Shown here in pieces: positions 1-9,030 of a DNA stretch of 64,000 nucleotides (its first letter is position 1; each line of letters starts with the position of its first letter). The notes beneath the pieces are model-generated. The model saw nothing but the letters and a program-made list of their open reading frames with translations. It was not told the origin of the DNA and did no database searches. Made by a program: the position numbers and the translations under genes. Origin of the DNA: Arthrobacter sp. EPSL27 (GTDB lineage: Bacteria > Actinomycetota > Actinomycetes > Actinomycetales > Micrococcaceae); the NCBI RefSeq assembly GCF_001512305.1, contig NZ_LNUT01000004.1, positions 630,664 to 694,663 of the forward strand. Direction: 5' to 3'.

Positions 1-2471
1 CCCTGACGAACGTCCCGTACGGAGTGCTCGGCCCCTTCATCGTGGGGCTCCCCGTGCAGGAGGCCACCTCGCAACTGGCGGTGCTCCGGACGTTCTGGTC
101 CCGCCTGGAGGAAGAGCGCCGAGCCACCGGGAATCCGCTGCTGCTGATTGTGGACGACGCCCACGACCTGGACGAGGCGACCGCGGGCATCCTCGTGGAA
201 CTGGCCGCTGCCGGGTGGGCCAAACTCCTGGTGGCGTCGGCCACCCGGCCCGGCCTGCCCGAGCCGCTGCTGCAGCTCTGGTTTGAAGGCATCGCACAGC
301 GCATCGACCTCCGGCCCCTGACCCAGCGGCAGACGGGCGACATCCTGGCCCGCGCACTGGGACCGCAGGTCCTGCCGAACGTCGCCGAGATTCTCTGGGA
401 AGCCTCCGAGGGCAACCCGCTGCTGCTCAACGGGCTGATCGACGACGCCAAGAGCGACGGCACCCTGCTCCAGCGCAACGGCGTGTGGCTGCTCACGCGC
501 CCCCTTAACAGCCACGGGGACCGCCTGAGCGATGTGGTCCGCCGCCAACTGCTGAGGCGCACGCCGGAGGAGCGCCAGACCCTGAACCTGGTTGCCCTGG
601 CCGAGCCCGTGTCCCGCGAGCTGATTGAAACCATGGTGGGCGAGGACCCGGTGGCGGTCCTGATCGAGCACGAGCTGATCCGTGTGACGCCCTCGCCCCA
701 CCCCCAGCTGCGGCTGTGGCACTCCATCTACGGCGACACGCTGCGCAACCTGATTTCTCCGGCGCGGAGCCTCCAGCTCCGGCAGAGCCTCCTACGCCTG
801 ATGGACAGCGAGCCGACGTCGGCGGAGGGCCTGCTCCGCCAGGTCAGCTGGTCGATGGAATGCGGGGCCGAGGTCGATGACCGGCAGCTGCTGCGGGCCG
901 CCGTGCTGGCCAGCAGGCTCCACCAGGACGACCTGGCGCGCCAGGCCGCGGCGCTGGTCAAGGATCCTGACCTGCAGGTGGTGGCGCGGTCCGTGACGGC
1001 GCGGACACTCTTCAACACGTCGGACTATGCCGCAGCCCGGGACATCTTGGAGGCGGACTTCGCCCAGGGACTCAGTGTGGCTGTCCTCCTGACGGGCACC
1101 CTGATGTGGGCGGCCGTGCAGGCGGCCCTGGGCCACCCTCCGGCTGAGATCATGGCCCGGGCCGGAGCCCTCCTGGCGGCCGGGGAGCGGCTGGCCGCGG
1201 AACATCCGGAGGATGCCGGCGGCATCCTTGCGGCCACACGGGAGCGCTATGCCACCATGCATGCCATGGTGTTCGCGCTGGCCGGCGAGTATTCGGAGGA
1301 TGCCGGCGGCGCGGCGGATCCAGGGCCGTCCGGCAACGTCCTGGAGGGCGCGTTCAAGCTGGCCCTGGAATCGGAACGGCTCCTGGTGCAAGGCAAGGCG
1401 GTGCAGGCGTTCGCGGCGGCATCCCAGGCGCTGGAATCCGCAGGGGCCGGCCATGAGGAACTGTATTTCCTTGCGGAGTTCCTCGTGGCACGGGCGGCCG
1501 CTGCCGCGATCCATGGCGGGGATTGGAAGGCCGCCGACACGCTACTGGCCGGGGTGACGGCGGGCCCGGGTCCCAACCTGATCTCGTTCGGCGGGGGAGT
1601 CCACGCCGCGCACGGAATCATCCTGCTCTACCAGGGCAAAGCCGCCCAGGCGATGACCACCCTCAGTGCGGCCCTGGAGTCGCTGCGGCTTGCGGACCCC
1701 CAGCAGCTTTTCGCCCTGACCGCCGCGATGGCCTTCGCTGCCGCCGCTGAAGTCGGGGCAAAGGACAAAGCCGCGGCTTTCCTTGCTGAATACGAGGCCG
1801 CGCCGCGGGCGGTGTCCCGTTACCTCCGGGTCCTCTCGGAGATGGAAGTGGTTTACGGCAAGGCGCGGCTGGGAAACTACCCCGGCGCCGTCGACGAGCT
1901 CCGGGCGCTGGGCAGGCCGCACGGCGATGGTTCCACGGCCGGCCTGGAGTTCGACTCGCTGGCGTTGTGCCTGGCCCTCGGCGACCGGGAGGCAGCGGCC
2001 CGGCTGCTTGAACTGCGGCCGGGGCTGGAAGGCCCCCGGGCCGCCGCGATCTGCCACTATGCCGCGGCTGTCAGCACCGACGAGGCGGCGGACCATCTGG
2101 AGGCAGGAAAAGCCTGCGAGGACGCGGAGCTGTGGGGCTTCGCGGCACTGGCCTACGATGCGGCCGCGAACGGCTACCGATCCGCGGGTGACACCCTGCG
2201 CGAGCGGATGGCGCTGTCCCAGCGGAAGCGGTGCCTTGACCGGGCAGACAGCGTGGCCGGGCAGGAAGAGGACGCTGCGACCGATGCGCTGGGCCTGCTG
2301 ACCCGCCGTGAGCGCGACATTGTGGCCCTGGCGGTGCGCGGCCTCAGCGACCGCCAGATTGCCGCAGAGCTGCAGGTGTCCATCCGGACGGTCGAAGGCC
2401 ACCTGTACCGCAGCTATGCCAAGCTCAACGTCAAAGGCAGGGACCAGCTGCCGGGTGTCCCGACCTCCTAG
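1..2471 (+). CDS. LAL-type LuxR family transcriptional regulator, 5' end cut by window
   Basis: Large ATP-binding regulator of the LuxR (MalT-like) family. The frame is open to the window edge: codons before the first GTG (position 24) read LTNVPYGVLGPF, which aligns with internal segments of the two following paralogues. The true start and the Walker A loop therefore lie upstream. A Walker B-like strand (LLLIVDDAHDLD) is near position 150. The middle is alanine-rich and helical, as expected for a TPR-like sensor region. The C-terminus is a LuxR helix-turn-helix with LTRRERDIVAL, SDRQIAAEL and RTVEGHLYRSYAKL. It should be a cytoplasmic DNA-binding regulator; ligand and targets are unknown. 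Confidence 0.9.
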   Translation, partial: LTNVPYGVLGPFIVGLPVQEATSQLAVLRTFWSRLEEERRATGNPLLLIVDDAHDLDEATAGILVELAAAGWAKLLVASATRPGLPEPLLQLWFEGIAQRIDLRPLTQRQTGDILARALGPQVLPNVAEILWEASEGNPLLLNGLIDDAKSDGTLLQRNGVWLLTRPLNSHGDRLSDVVRRQLLRRTPEERQTLNLVALAEPVSRELIETMVGEDPVAVLIEHELIRVTPSPHPQLRLWHSIYGDTLRNLISPARSLQLRQSLLRLMDSEPTSAEGLLRQVSWSMECGAEVDDRQLLRAAVLASRLHQDDLARQAAALVKDPDLQVVARSVTARTLFNTSDYAAARDILEADFAQGLSVAVLLTGTLMWAAVQAALGHPPAEIMARAGALLAAGERLAAEHPEDAGGILAATRERYATMHAMVFALAGEYSEDAGGAADPGPSGNVLEGAFKLALESERLLVQGKAVQAFAAASQALESAGAGHEELYFLAEFLVARAAAAAIHGGDWKAADTLLAGVTAGPGPNLISFGGGVHAAHGIILLYQGKAAQAMTTLSAALESLRLADPQQLFALTAAMAFAAAAEVGAKDKAAAFLAEYEAAPRAVSRYLRVLSEMEVVYGKARLGNYPGAVDELRALGRPHGDGSTAGLEFDSLALCLALGDREAAARLLELRPGLEGPRAAAICHYAAAVSTDEAADHLEAGKACEDAELWGFAALAYDAAANGYRSAGDTLRERMALSQRKRCLDRADSVAGQEEDAATDALGLLTRRERDIVALAVRGLSDRQIAAELQVSIRTVEGHLYRSYAKLNVKGRDQLPGVPTS

Positions 2472-2690
2472 CCGCCCGGGCCGCGTTCCGGAGTGCGTAG
2501 CTCCCGGGACCCGGCAAGTAGGCCGCCGGCTACCCGGGTACGGGGGCCGCGTAGCCGGACGGTGCCGGCGTCGGGGGCCCGCCGCCGCGGCAAGTACCCA
2601 CCGTTCCCGGTGGGCTCCCAAGCGGCCGCGAATTCGAGTACGGACTACCGGTGTGCGGCTGCCGTCCGGTTCGCTAGATTGTAGTCAGCA

Positions 2691-2758
2691 CCAGGAACCA
2701 CCCAAAACCAGGAACCACTCAGAACCAGGGACCACCCGGAATCAGGAACCACCAGAAT
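2691..2758. repeat. Four 17-bp tandem repeats
   Basis: Four contiguous 17-bp units start at 2691, 2708, 2725 and 2742. The first reads CCAGGAACCACCCAAAA; the others differ from it at 2 to 6 positions and keep a CAGG(A/G)ACCAC core. A 17-bp period is not an integer number of helical turns. The array has no unique spacers, so it is not CRISPR. Confidence 0.85.
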
Positions 2759-2783
2759 TCCTTGAGGTGGAGGTCTCTGAAAA

Positions 2784-2918
2784 ATGAAGTCTTTGAAGGA
2801 AAGGACTTTGAACGTGGAGCCATCAGCGCACCAGCGGCCCGGCTACAGCAATGAAGCTGCACGGACCGCAGGCCGTGGGGACGATGGACCGCCCTGGAGT
2901 TACAGGCAGGTGCCCTAG
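2784..2918 (+). CDS. Possible small ORF, 44 aa, unknown
   Basis: An ATG at 2784 opens a 44-codon frame ending in TAG at 2916-2918. A purine-rich GGTGGAGG lies about 9 bases upstream, a plausible ribosome binding site, and the tandem repeats end just before it. The predicted peptide begins MKSLKERTLNVEPSAH, is polar and charged, and has no signal peptide or membrane segment. No family is recognised. The only support is the RBS and its position, so this is a low-confidence call. Confidence 0.25.
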   Translation: MKSLKERTLNVEPSAHQRPGYSNEAARTAGRGDDGPPWSYRQVP

Positions 2919-2969
2919 GCATCAGGCCACAGCAGACATTGAATCGCTTCGCACGGGTCTCCTCCAAAT

Positions 2970-3112
2970 GGTTTCCGGCTACGGAAACCCCTTTGACGGA
3001 GCCGACGGCGTCGGAACCTTCTGAGACCGAGGTTCCTCCCCCCAGCCGCCGTCGGCTCCCTAAACTTCCAGTACCCCAGTCCTGGCTCGGCCGCCCGCAG
3101 GCCGGGCGGCCG
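2970..3112. other. Cluster of three perfect inverted repeats
   Basis: Three hairpins follow one another. First, GGTTTCCG/CGGAAACC (2970-2977 and 2982-2989, 4-nt loop). Second, a nested structure with 13-bp arms GGAGCCGACGGCG (2998-3010) and its complement (3047-3059), enclosing a 7-bp hairpin GGAACCT/AGGTTCC (3013-3019 and 3030-3036). Third, CGGCCGCCCG/CGGGCGGCCG (3088-3097 and 3103-3112), extended by TGGC/GCCA beyond one mismatch. None has a T-run, so they are not typical intrinsic terminators on either strand. Confidence 0.8.
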
Positions 3113-3125
3113 TGCCAAGACTGTG

Positions 3126-3180
3126 CCGGCACTGTCTGTTCCGGCACTGTCTGTTCCGGCGCTGCCTGTTCCGGCACTGA
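3126..3180. repeat. 15-bp tandem repeat, 3.7 copies
   Basis: Units of CCGGCACTGTCTGTT begin at 3126, 3141 and 3156, with a partial fourth at 3171. The first two are identical and the third differs at two positions. The 15-bp period keeps any reading frame open, which explains the short repetitive ORFs here. No gene is supported. Confidence 0.8.
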
Positions 3181-3432
3181 TGCGACGCTCATCCCATGAG
3201 GGCACGCCCCTCCCACGGAACCCCCGGCCCCGCCCTCTGCCGCAGGACGGTGCGGGCGGCCCGACTACTTGGTTTCGGAGCCCTGGGTGCGCCGCGAGAC
3301 TGAGTACATCTACGTAGCCCGGAGCCGGGCACCAGAGAGGTAATCGAGTAGCACTTACGCATCCCGATGATCCGCCACCTCCCTAAGTTGGATTTATCGG
3401 TAGTCAATACTTTGATTGCGAAGGTCTCTCTC

Positions 3433-6168
3433 ATGTTTCAGCAAGAAGCCGGCCTGTCTGCGGGCAGCGGCAGAACAGATGTGATTTCAGCCGCCCAACG
3501 TCCGGGGAAGGGGTGGCATCAAAAGCACTACACACGGCACAAGACCGTTGTTGACGTAGTCGCGGCGCTGACCTCAGGAACCGGTTGCGGGGCAGTCATT
3601 GTGGGGGAACACGGGGCCGGAAAGTCGTTTATTGCCCAGCGCGCCCTGGAACAGCTCGGTGACGACTTCCTGGTGGTCCAGGTCCGCGGAAGCTCCATTT
3701 CCTCGAAGCTCCCGTACGGGGCCCTCAGTGTGCTGCTCAATGAACTCGACGCCTCCCACCTTGAGCACCCGCTTATGGTGCTCCGCGGCCTGACCCAGCT
3801 GCTCCAGACCCGGGCCCAGGGCCGCAACGTGGTGCTGTTCGTCGACAATGCCCATGACCTTGATGAGCTCTCCACCATGATGGTCGCCCAGCTCTGCGCC
3901 GGCGGCCACGTCCTCCTGCTCGCCGCGTGCGTGGACCTGCCCAACCTCGGCAGCGACATCATGGGTCTGTGGAAGGACGACCTGCTGCGGAGGGTGGACC
4001 TTGGCCCGTTCGACTTCAGCGAAACGGTGGACAGCCTCGCCCAGGAGTACGGCGGGCACTTCTCCCACACCGCGGCACGGGCGCTGTGGAACGCCAGCGG
4101 CGGCAACGCCCTTTTCCTGCACGCCCTGGCCCGTGAGCAGATCAAGCTCGGCATTATTGTCCGCCACGACGACTCCTGGGTCCTCGGGGACAAGCCGGTG
4201 GCCCTCGCCGGTGAGATCCGGGATGTCCTCAAAGCCCGCCTGAACCGGCTCAGCCCCGGCCAGCGCGACGTGTTCGAGCTCCTGTCCCTGGCCGGTGCCC
4301 TGCCCCTGCAGACCCTGATGAGCGTGTCCAAGGCGCAGGATATCGACACCCTCCAGGAACGGGCCCTGATCCGCGTCAGCCACGATCATCCGCCTATGGT
4401 GAGCATCGCCAACCCGGTCACGGCGGGCATTGTCGCCAGTGTGGTGCCTCCCGGCCGGAGTGCCGAACTGCGCCGCCGGCTGGGCGCTGTGCTCCAGGAC
4501 CTCGACCTCGACGACTACGCCGGTTCCACTGCTGTCGCATGGGCGCTGGACTGCGGGGAGGAAGTGGGTCCCCAGGTGGCCCTGGCCGCTGCCCGCCAGG
4601 CCAACAAGGCGTCCGACCCGCATTCGGCCCTGAGGTTCACCCGGGAAGTAGCCGGAACCGGGAACCTGACGGAGGTAGCCGTCGAATCTGCCCGGGCGCT
4701 CATGGCCCTGCACAACGACGAGTCGGCCCGCCGGGTCCTGGCTGACGCCGAGCAGCGCGCCGGCGACACCTTGGGCCTGGATGAATGGGCCTCCCTGCAG
4801 CTGCTGTGGGCGGAGCTGGACAGGCGCAGCCCCGCCGCGGCCGCCAACGCGCTGGCCAGGCTGCAGGAGATTGAACTGCGACTTACGGTGTCCCGCGACG
4901 ACGGGGCCGTGCCCGGTCCGGCAGGGGACCGGGTGCGGCTGGCCTACGCCGAACTGGCGGCTTTCGAAGGCCGGTACGGGGACGTCCTGCAGATGTTCCA
5001 GGACGTGGATGCCACGGACCTGGGCAGCGAAGCCAAGATCATGGCGGCCAGCCTGCTGTGCGAGGCGAAGGCCGTCACCGGCGACGTCCTCGGCGCTGTG
5101 GCGCTGGGCCGGCAGATCATTGCCGCCGCCGGGTTCCTGGACCTGCCGGACAGTGTGATGCGTGAAATCAGGGGCCGGTTCCTGCTGCTCCTGCTGCTGT
5201 CCGCGAAGTTCCGGGAGGCCGCAGACTTCATCGCGGGCACCACGGAGTCCCTGGACGAACAGTCCCGTCTGGGCGGCATGTTCGAGATCGGGCAGGGAAT
5301 CGTTGAACTGCACCGCGGCCAGCTCGCCGGAGCCGTCCAGCGGCTGCAGTCCGGGGTCTGGCAGCTGCGGGTCCACGATCCGGATGCCGTCGCCGGCCTC
5401 GCCACGGCGGCCTGCGCCTACGCCTTCGCGCTCCAGGGAGACGAGGACAAGGCGGCTGCCCTGCTGGTGGACGTCGAAGAGGTGCACCCCCGTGCGTCGT
5501 GGCTCGTCAACCGGATCACCCGGTACTACGAACTCTCCGCCAAAGCGGAAATCGGCCAGAAGACCGAGGCCCTCCGCGCGCTGAAGATGGAGGCGGACAG
5601 CGACACGGAGGCCCAGGCCCTGGCCACCGGACTCCAGTTCCTGTCGGCGGTCGCCCGGCTGGGGGACCGCCAGGCCAGCCAGAAGCTCAGCGGGCTCGCG
5701 GGGCAGGTCACCGGTCACTTCGCCGGGCTGTGCGCCCGGCTGGCGGAAGGGTTGAAGGACTCCGACAGCGAGGAGTTGCTGGCCACGTCCAAGGACGCGG
5801 ACGCCGCCGGCCACGCCGTGTTCGCCCGGGACGTGACCCGCAAAGCCGTCAGCTGCGCCAACGACGCCGGCAACCGGATCTCCCTCCGGATGGCCCAGCG
5901 CACCCAGCAGTCCCTCGAGGACCGGTTCGGCAACCCTAGGAACGGTGTGCTGTCCCTGCTGACCTCAACGTTGACGGCCCGGGAGTCCGAAGTGGCGGTC
6001 AGGGCCGCCGCGGGGACGTCCAACCGGAAGATCGCCGACGAGATGCATGTTTCTGTCCGAACGGTTGAGGGTCACCTTTACCAGGTGTACGCGAAACTGC
6101 ACGTCGCGAGCAGGTCGGAACTCAAAGATGTCATCTCCGGACCAGTGGAACACGCGCGCCTCGGCTAA
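3433..6168 (+). CDS. LAL-type LuxR family transcriptional regulator
   Basis: Cytoplasmic ATPase/DNA-binding regulator of about 911 aa, paralogous to both neighbours. The ATG at 3433 is preferred because GCGAAGG ends 8 bases before it; an in-frame ATG at 3367 has no RBS. Walker A is GEHGAGKS at residues 58-65, and a Walker B-like strand VVLFVDNAHDLD follows. The long helical middle resembles the TPR-like region of MalT-type proteins. The C-terminal LuxR helix-turn-helix (residues about 843-905) has LTARESEVAV, SNRKIADEM and RTVEGHLYQVYAKL. No inducer or target is evident. The repeat-rich upstream gap may hold its control sites. Confidence 0.9.
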   Translation: MFQQEAGLSAGSGRTDVISAAQRPGKGWHQKHYTRHKTVVDVVAALTSGTGCGAVIVGEHGAGKSFIAQRALEQLGDDFLVVQVRGSSISSKLPYGALSVLLNELDASHLEHPLMVLRGLTQLLQTRAQGRNVVLFVDNAHDLDELSTMMVAQLCAGGHVLLLAACVDLPNLGSDIMGLWKDDLLRRVDLGPFDFSETVDSLAQEYGGHFSHTAARALWNASGGNALFLHALAREQIKLGIIVRHDDSWVLGDKPVALAGEIRDVLKARLNRLSPGQRDVFELLSLAGALPLQTLMSVSKAQDIDTLQERALIRVSHDHPPMVSIANPVTAGIVASVVPPGRSAELRRRLGAVLQDLDLDDYAGSTAVAWALDCGEEVGPQVALAAARQANKASDPHSALRFTREVAGTGNLTEVAVESARALMALHNDESARRVLADAEQRAGDTLGLDEWASLQLLWAELDRRSPAAAANALARLQEIELRLTVSRDDGAVPGPAGDRVRLAYAELAAFEGRYGDVLQMFQDVDATDLGSEAKIMAASLLCEAKAVTGDVLGAVALGRQIIAAAGFLDLPDSVMREIRGRFLLLLLLSAKFREAADFIAGTTESLDEQSRLGGMFEIGQGIVELHRGQLAGAVQRLQSGVWQLRVHDPDAVAGLATAACAYAFALQGDEDKAAALLVDVEEVHPRASWLVNRITRYYELSAKAEIGQKTEALRALKMEADSDTEAQALATGLQFLSAVARLGDRQASQKLSGLAGQVTGHFAGLCARLAEGLKDSDSEELLATSKDADAAGHAVFARDVTRKAVSCANDAGNRISLRMAQRTQQSLEDRFGNPRNGVLSLLTSTLTARESEVAVRAAAGTSNRKIADEMHVSVRTVEGHLYQVYAKLHVASRSELKDVISGPVEHARLG

Positions 6169-6230
6169 CCGGCCGGGCACCCTATCCTCCGGGCGGTCCT
6201 GGAGCAGCCGCGCCGCAGGGAGGTCCGCGG

Positions 6231-8930
6231 GTGGAAAGCCTGACTGAGTCCGCCACACTGGTCGGCCGGTCCGGCGTCGTGAAGGACATCCTTAAGTGCC
6301 TGCGCGAGGGAGGGACCTCCGGTGCCCTGATCGTGGGCAACCCCGGCACCGGAAAGACCGCAGTCTCCCGGGCTGTCATCCGCGAACTCCAGCCCAATGC
6401 CGCCATGATTAAGCTCACGGCGACACCCGCCCTCTCGGCCGTGCCCTTCGGCGCGCTCTCGCCGTACCTCGGGCAGCTCCCCGCCCGCGATTTGGACTCC
6501 TTCGCTGCGGTGGTGAAGGCCGTGACAGACAGCATCAAAGCCCAGCCCACCAAACCGCTGTTCGTGATCGACGATGCCCAGTTCCTGGACCGCGGGACGA
6601 CGCAGCTGGTTGCACAGGCTGTGGCTACCGGGTCCGCGAGCGTCCTGGCCACCTGCAGGCCGGGCCTGCTGATCCCGGAAGAATTCCTGGCCCTCTGGGA
6701 CGACGGGATCCTGGCAAAGTTCGATCTGGAGCCGCTGACCCGCTCCGAGGTGCACCAGCTCTGTGAACAGGTCCTCCGCGCCGATGTGTCGCCCTGGGCC
6801 TCCGCGGTGCTGGCCGACGCTTCCGCCGGAAATCCCTTTATGCTGCTGTCCCTGATCGACCACGCCCGCACCACCGGTGCACTGGGACTGCGTCATGGCG
6901 TGTGGTACCTCCTCTTCCGTCCCGGCTTGTCCGACGTCCCGGTCGCCGACCTGATCGGCCACGAACTGCGGTCGATGTCGCCCGAGGAACGGACTGCCGC
7001 CGCGATCGTGTCGCTGGCGGGTCCGCTGCCCCTGGGCCAACTGCTGGGCTTTGGCGGGCCCAAGGCGGTGGACACCCTGGAGCGGGCGGGCATCATCACC
7101 GTCTCCCGGGGTGCCGACCGCACGGTCCGCCCCGCGAGCCCGCTTATCGGCGAGATCATCCGCCGGTGGGTTCCGGCCGGCAGGAGCGCCGGGCTGCGGG
7201 CGAGTTTCGTGTCGCTGCCTCCGGGAACGTCCGTGCATCCGGAAGCCTTCCTCAACCGAGTCCGCTGGGCCCTGGACTGCGGCGCGCCCGTTTCGGCGGA
7301 GCAGCTCCTGGCAGCCGCCAACGCCGCCAACGTCGCGCTCGACGCGCACGCCGCACTCAGGGCGGCGGAGGCCGTATCGGACGCCGCGATGATTCCGGCG
7401 GCGCGGCTGCAGATGGCCTACGCGCGGTACCTGCTGGGCGACGCCGGCCAGTCCATGAAGTTCCTCCAGCTGGCCCACCCCCTTCCGGACCATGGCGCCA
7501 GCTACCTGGCGGCTCTGCTGTCAGCCCGCCTCCGCGGGCAGCCGCCGGCGACGGCGGACCGTGCCGGACCCGCCGCCTCGCCGGGGGACCTGCTAACCGC
7601 CGCGCCGGATGCGGCCCTGCGGCCCAGCGGTAACGGCGGCCCCCCGATGGGCGGCGTCACCGGACCGTCGTGGCTGGACGCGGGCCCGGTAGCCGCCGCC
7701 GCAGGCCTCCCCGGAAGCAAGTTGGCCGGCGCCGCCGCGGACCGGGAGGGCGGGCTCAGCCAGCTGGTGGCGGCCGCCGGCGGCCGGCCCGATCTCAAGA
7801 TCCCGGCGGAGTCGCTGCTCGCCGAACTGCTCTGCGCCAAGGGCAGGACTGCAGAGGGGCTGGGGCTGGCGCGGGAAGCCTGGCACGAGGCGCAAAGCCC
7901 GGGCCTGGCGCTGCCGCTGGTCTACGAGGACCTCCTGGTGCGCTACAGCCTGAGCCTGAACTGGGCGGGGGAGTGGGAGGCGCTCGCCGCGGCCCTCGAC
8001 GAGTATGAGGCCCACTACCCGTCGAGGCTGCTGCTCAGCGGCGGCATCCTGCACCTGATGCGCGGCCTCGCCCGTGTCCGGCAGGGGCGCATGCCCGAGG
8101 GCACCGCCGAGCTCGTCCTCGGCGTCGAGGAACTGACCATCGCCGATCCCTGGGAGCTGCTGCCCTTCGCTCATGCCGTGGCCGCGTACGCAGCGTCAGT
8201 GGTGGGCCACACCCGGGAGGCCGAAGAGCACACGGCCGCGTTCCGGCGGTCCAGGTACCGCGGGCCCGGAACCCTTCCGTTGCTGGCCGAGGCGTACTCC
8301 ACCGCGGCGGGCGGAGCGCCCGGCGGGGCCGGCGAGGCCAGCAGGAGGCTGGCGGGCCTTGCCGCGGAAGCCAAGCGGCAGGGGCTGCGCGGCATTGAAA
8401 CCGACATCAGGCGGCTTGCCGTGCGCCGGGGGGATACCGGAGCGGCGGACGGCCTGGCCGCCAGCAGCCTCGCAGTCGAGGGGCGGGAGGCCGGGATGCT
8501 GCACGACTACGCGCTCGCGGTCCTGAACGCCGACGACGTCGAACTCGTCCGGATCAGCGACAAGGCGCTGCGCGGCGGCTACGTGCTGCTGGCCCTGGAA
8601 GCGGCGCAGCAGGCGGAGCGGTGCCTGGCCGAAACCACGGACAAGCGGAAACTGCTGGCCGTCCAGCGCAAGATCCAGAACCGGATGACCGCCGCCGGAA
8701 TGGCCGCCCACATCGACCTGGTCCGTCCGGAGCAGGACGCGGAACTGACGGCCAGGGAAACGGAGATCCTGGACCTGGTGTCAAGCGGGGCCACAAACGC
8801 GGAGATCGCCAGCAAGCTCTGCGTGTCCCAGCGGACCGTGGAAGGGCACCTCTACCGGGTCTTCGCCAAGCTGGGTGTCAGCCGGAGGGTCGATCTGATC
8901 GACACGGGCGGCGATTCCCGCCGGCCCTGA
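6231..8930 (+). CDS. LAL-type LuxR family transcriptional regulator
   Basis: Third consecutive LAL regulator, 899 aa, 62 bp after the previous stop and probably cotranscribed with it. It starts at GTG 6231 with GGGAGG about 7 bases upstream. Walker A is GNPGTGKT (residues 36-43) and Walker B is PLFVIDDAQFLD. The middle carries an alanine/proline/glycine-rich linker (around 7540-7750) that the other two lack. The LuxR helix-turn-helix is at residues 839-895 (LTARETEILDLV, NAEIASKLCVS, RTVEGHLYRVFAKL). The shared order of parts points to gene duplication. A hairpin without a T-run (8939-8964) lies just past the stop. Confidence 0.9.
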   Translation: MESLTESATLVGRSGVVKDILKCLREGGTSGALIVGNPGTGKTAVSRAVIRELQPNAAMIKLTATPALSAVPFGALSPYLGQLPARDLDSFAAVVKAVTDSIKAQPTKPLFVIDDAQFLDRGTTQLVAQAVATGSASVLATCRPGLLIPEEFLALWDDGILAKFDLEPLTRSEVHQLCEQVLRADVSPWASAVLADASAGNPFMLLSLIDHARTTGALGLRHGVWYLLFRPGLSDVPVADLIGHELRSMSPEERTAAAIVSLAGPLPLGQLLGFGGPKAVDTLERAGIITVSRGADRTVRPASPLIGEIIRRWVPAGRSAGLRASFVSLPPGTSVHPEAFLNRVRWALDCGAPVSAEQLLAAANAANVALDAHAALRAAEAVSDAAMIPAARLQMAYARYLLGDAGQSMKFLQLAHPLPDHGASYLAALLSARLRGQPPATADRAGPAASPGDLLTAAPDAALRPSGNGGPPMGGVTGPSWLDAGPVAAAAGLPGSKLAGAAADREGGLSQLVAAAGGRPDLKIPAESLLAELLCAKGRTAEGLGLAREAWHEAQSPGLALPLVYEDLLVRYSLSLNWAGEWEALAAALDEYEAHYPSRLLLSGGILHLMRGLARVRQGRMPEGTAELVLGVEELTIADPWELLPFAHAVAAYAASVVGHTREAEEHTAAFRRSRYRGPGTLPLLAEAYSTAAGGAPGGAGEASRRLAGLAAEAKRQGLRGIETDIRRLAVRRGDTGAADGLAASSLAVEGREAGMLHDYALAVLNADDVELVRISDKALRGGYVLLALEAAQQAERCLAETTDKRKLLAVQRKIQNRMTAAGMAAHIDLVRPEQDAELTARETEILDLVSSGATNAEIASKLCVSQRTVEGHLYRVFAKLGVSRRVDLIDTGGDSRRP

Positions 8931-9030
8931 ACCTGGCGCTGCCGGCCCGCAGCGCGGGCGGCAGAATGCGGCGTGCCGTTCCGTGGGATGATGGATACCA
9001 GTCCATTTGACCCGATCCGAGGAGGCCAGC

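Larger units (their letters stand above)
2472..3432. other. Repeat- and hairpin-rich gap between two LuxR regulators
   Basis: About 0.96 kb with no convincing long gene, although several frames stay open because of the GC content. It holds four 17-bp tandem units, a possible 44-codon ORF, three perfect hairpins and a 15-bp tandem array, listed separately. A TAGATT hexamer near 2675 could be a -10 box, but no clear -35 accompanies it. The last 60 bases are AT-richer and include the Shine-Dalgarno sequence of the next regulator. Confidence 0.7.

Noticed and set aside
2691..2758. CRISPR-like array
   Set aside because: The 17-bp units are directly adjacent with no unique spacers and no cas genes are present.
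3126..3180. Iteron-type replication origin
   Set aside because: No rep gene, DnaA boxes or AT-rich region; chromosomal context.
2719..3216. Minus-strand open frame of 165 codons across the LuxR gap
   Set aside because: It is open because of GC content and in-frame repeats; there is no RBS, recognised domain or conserved start.
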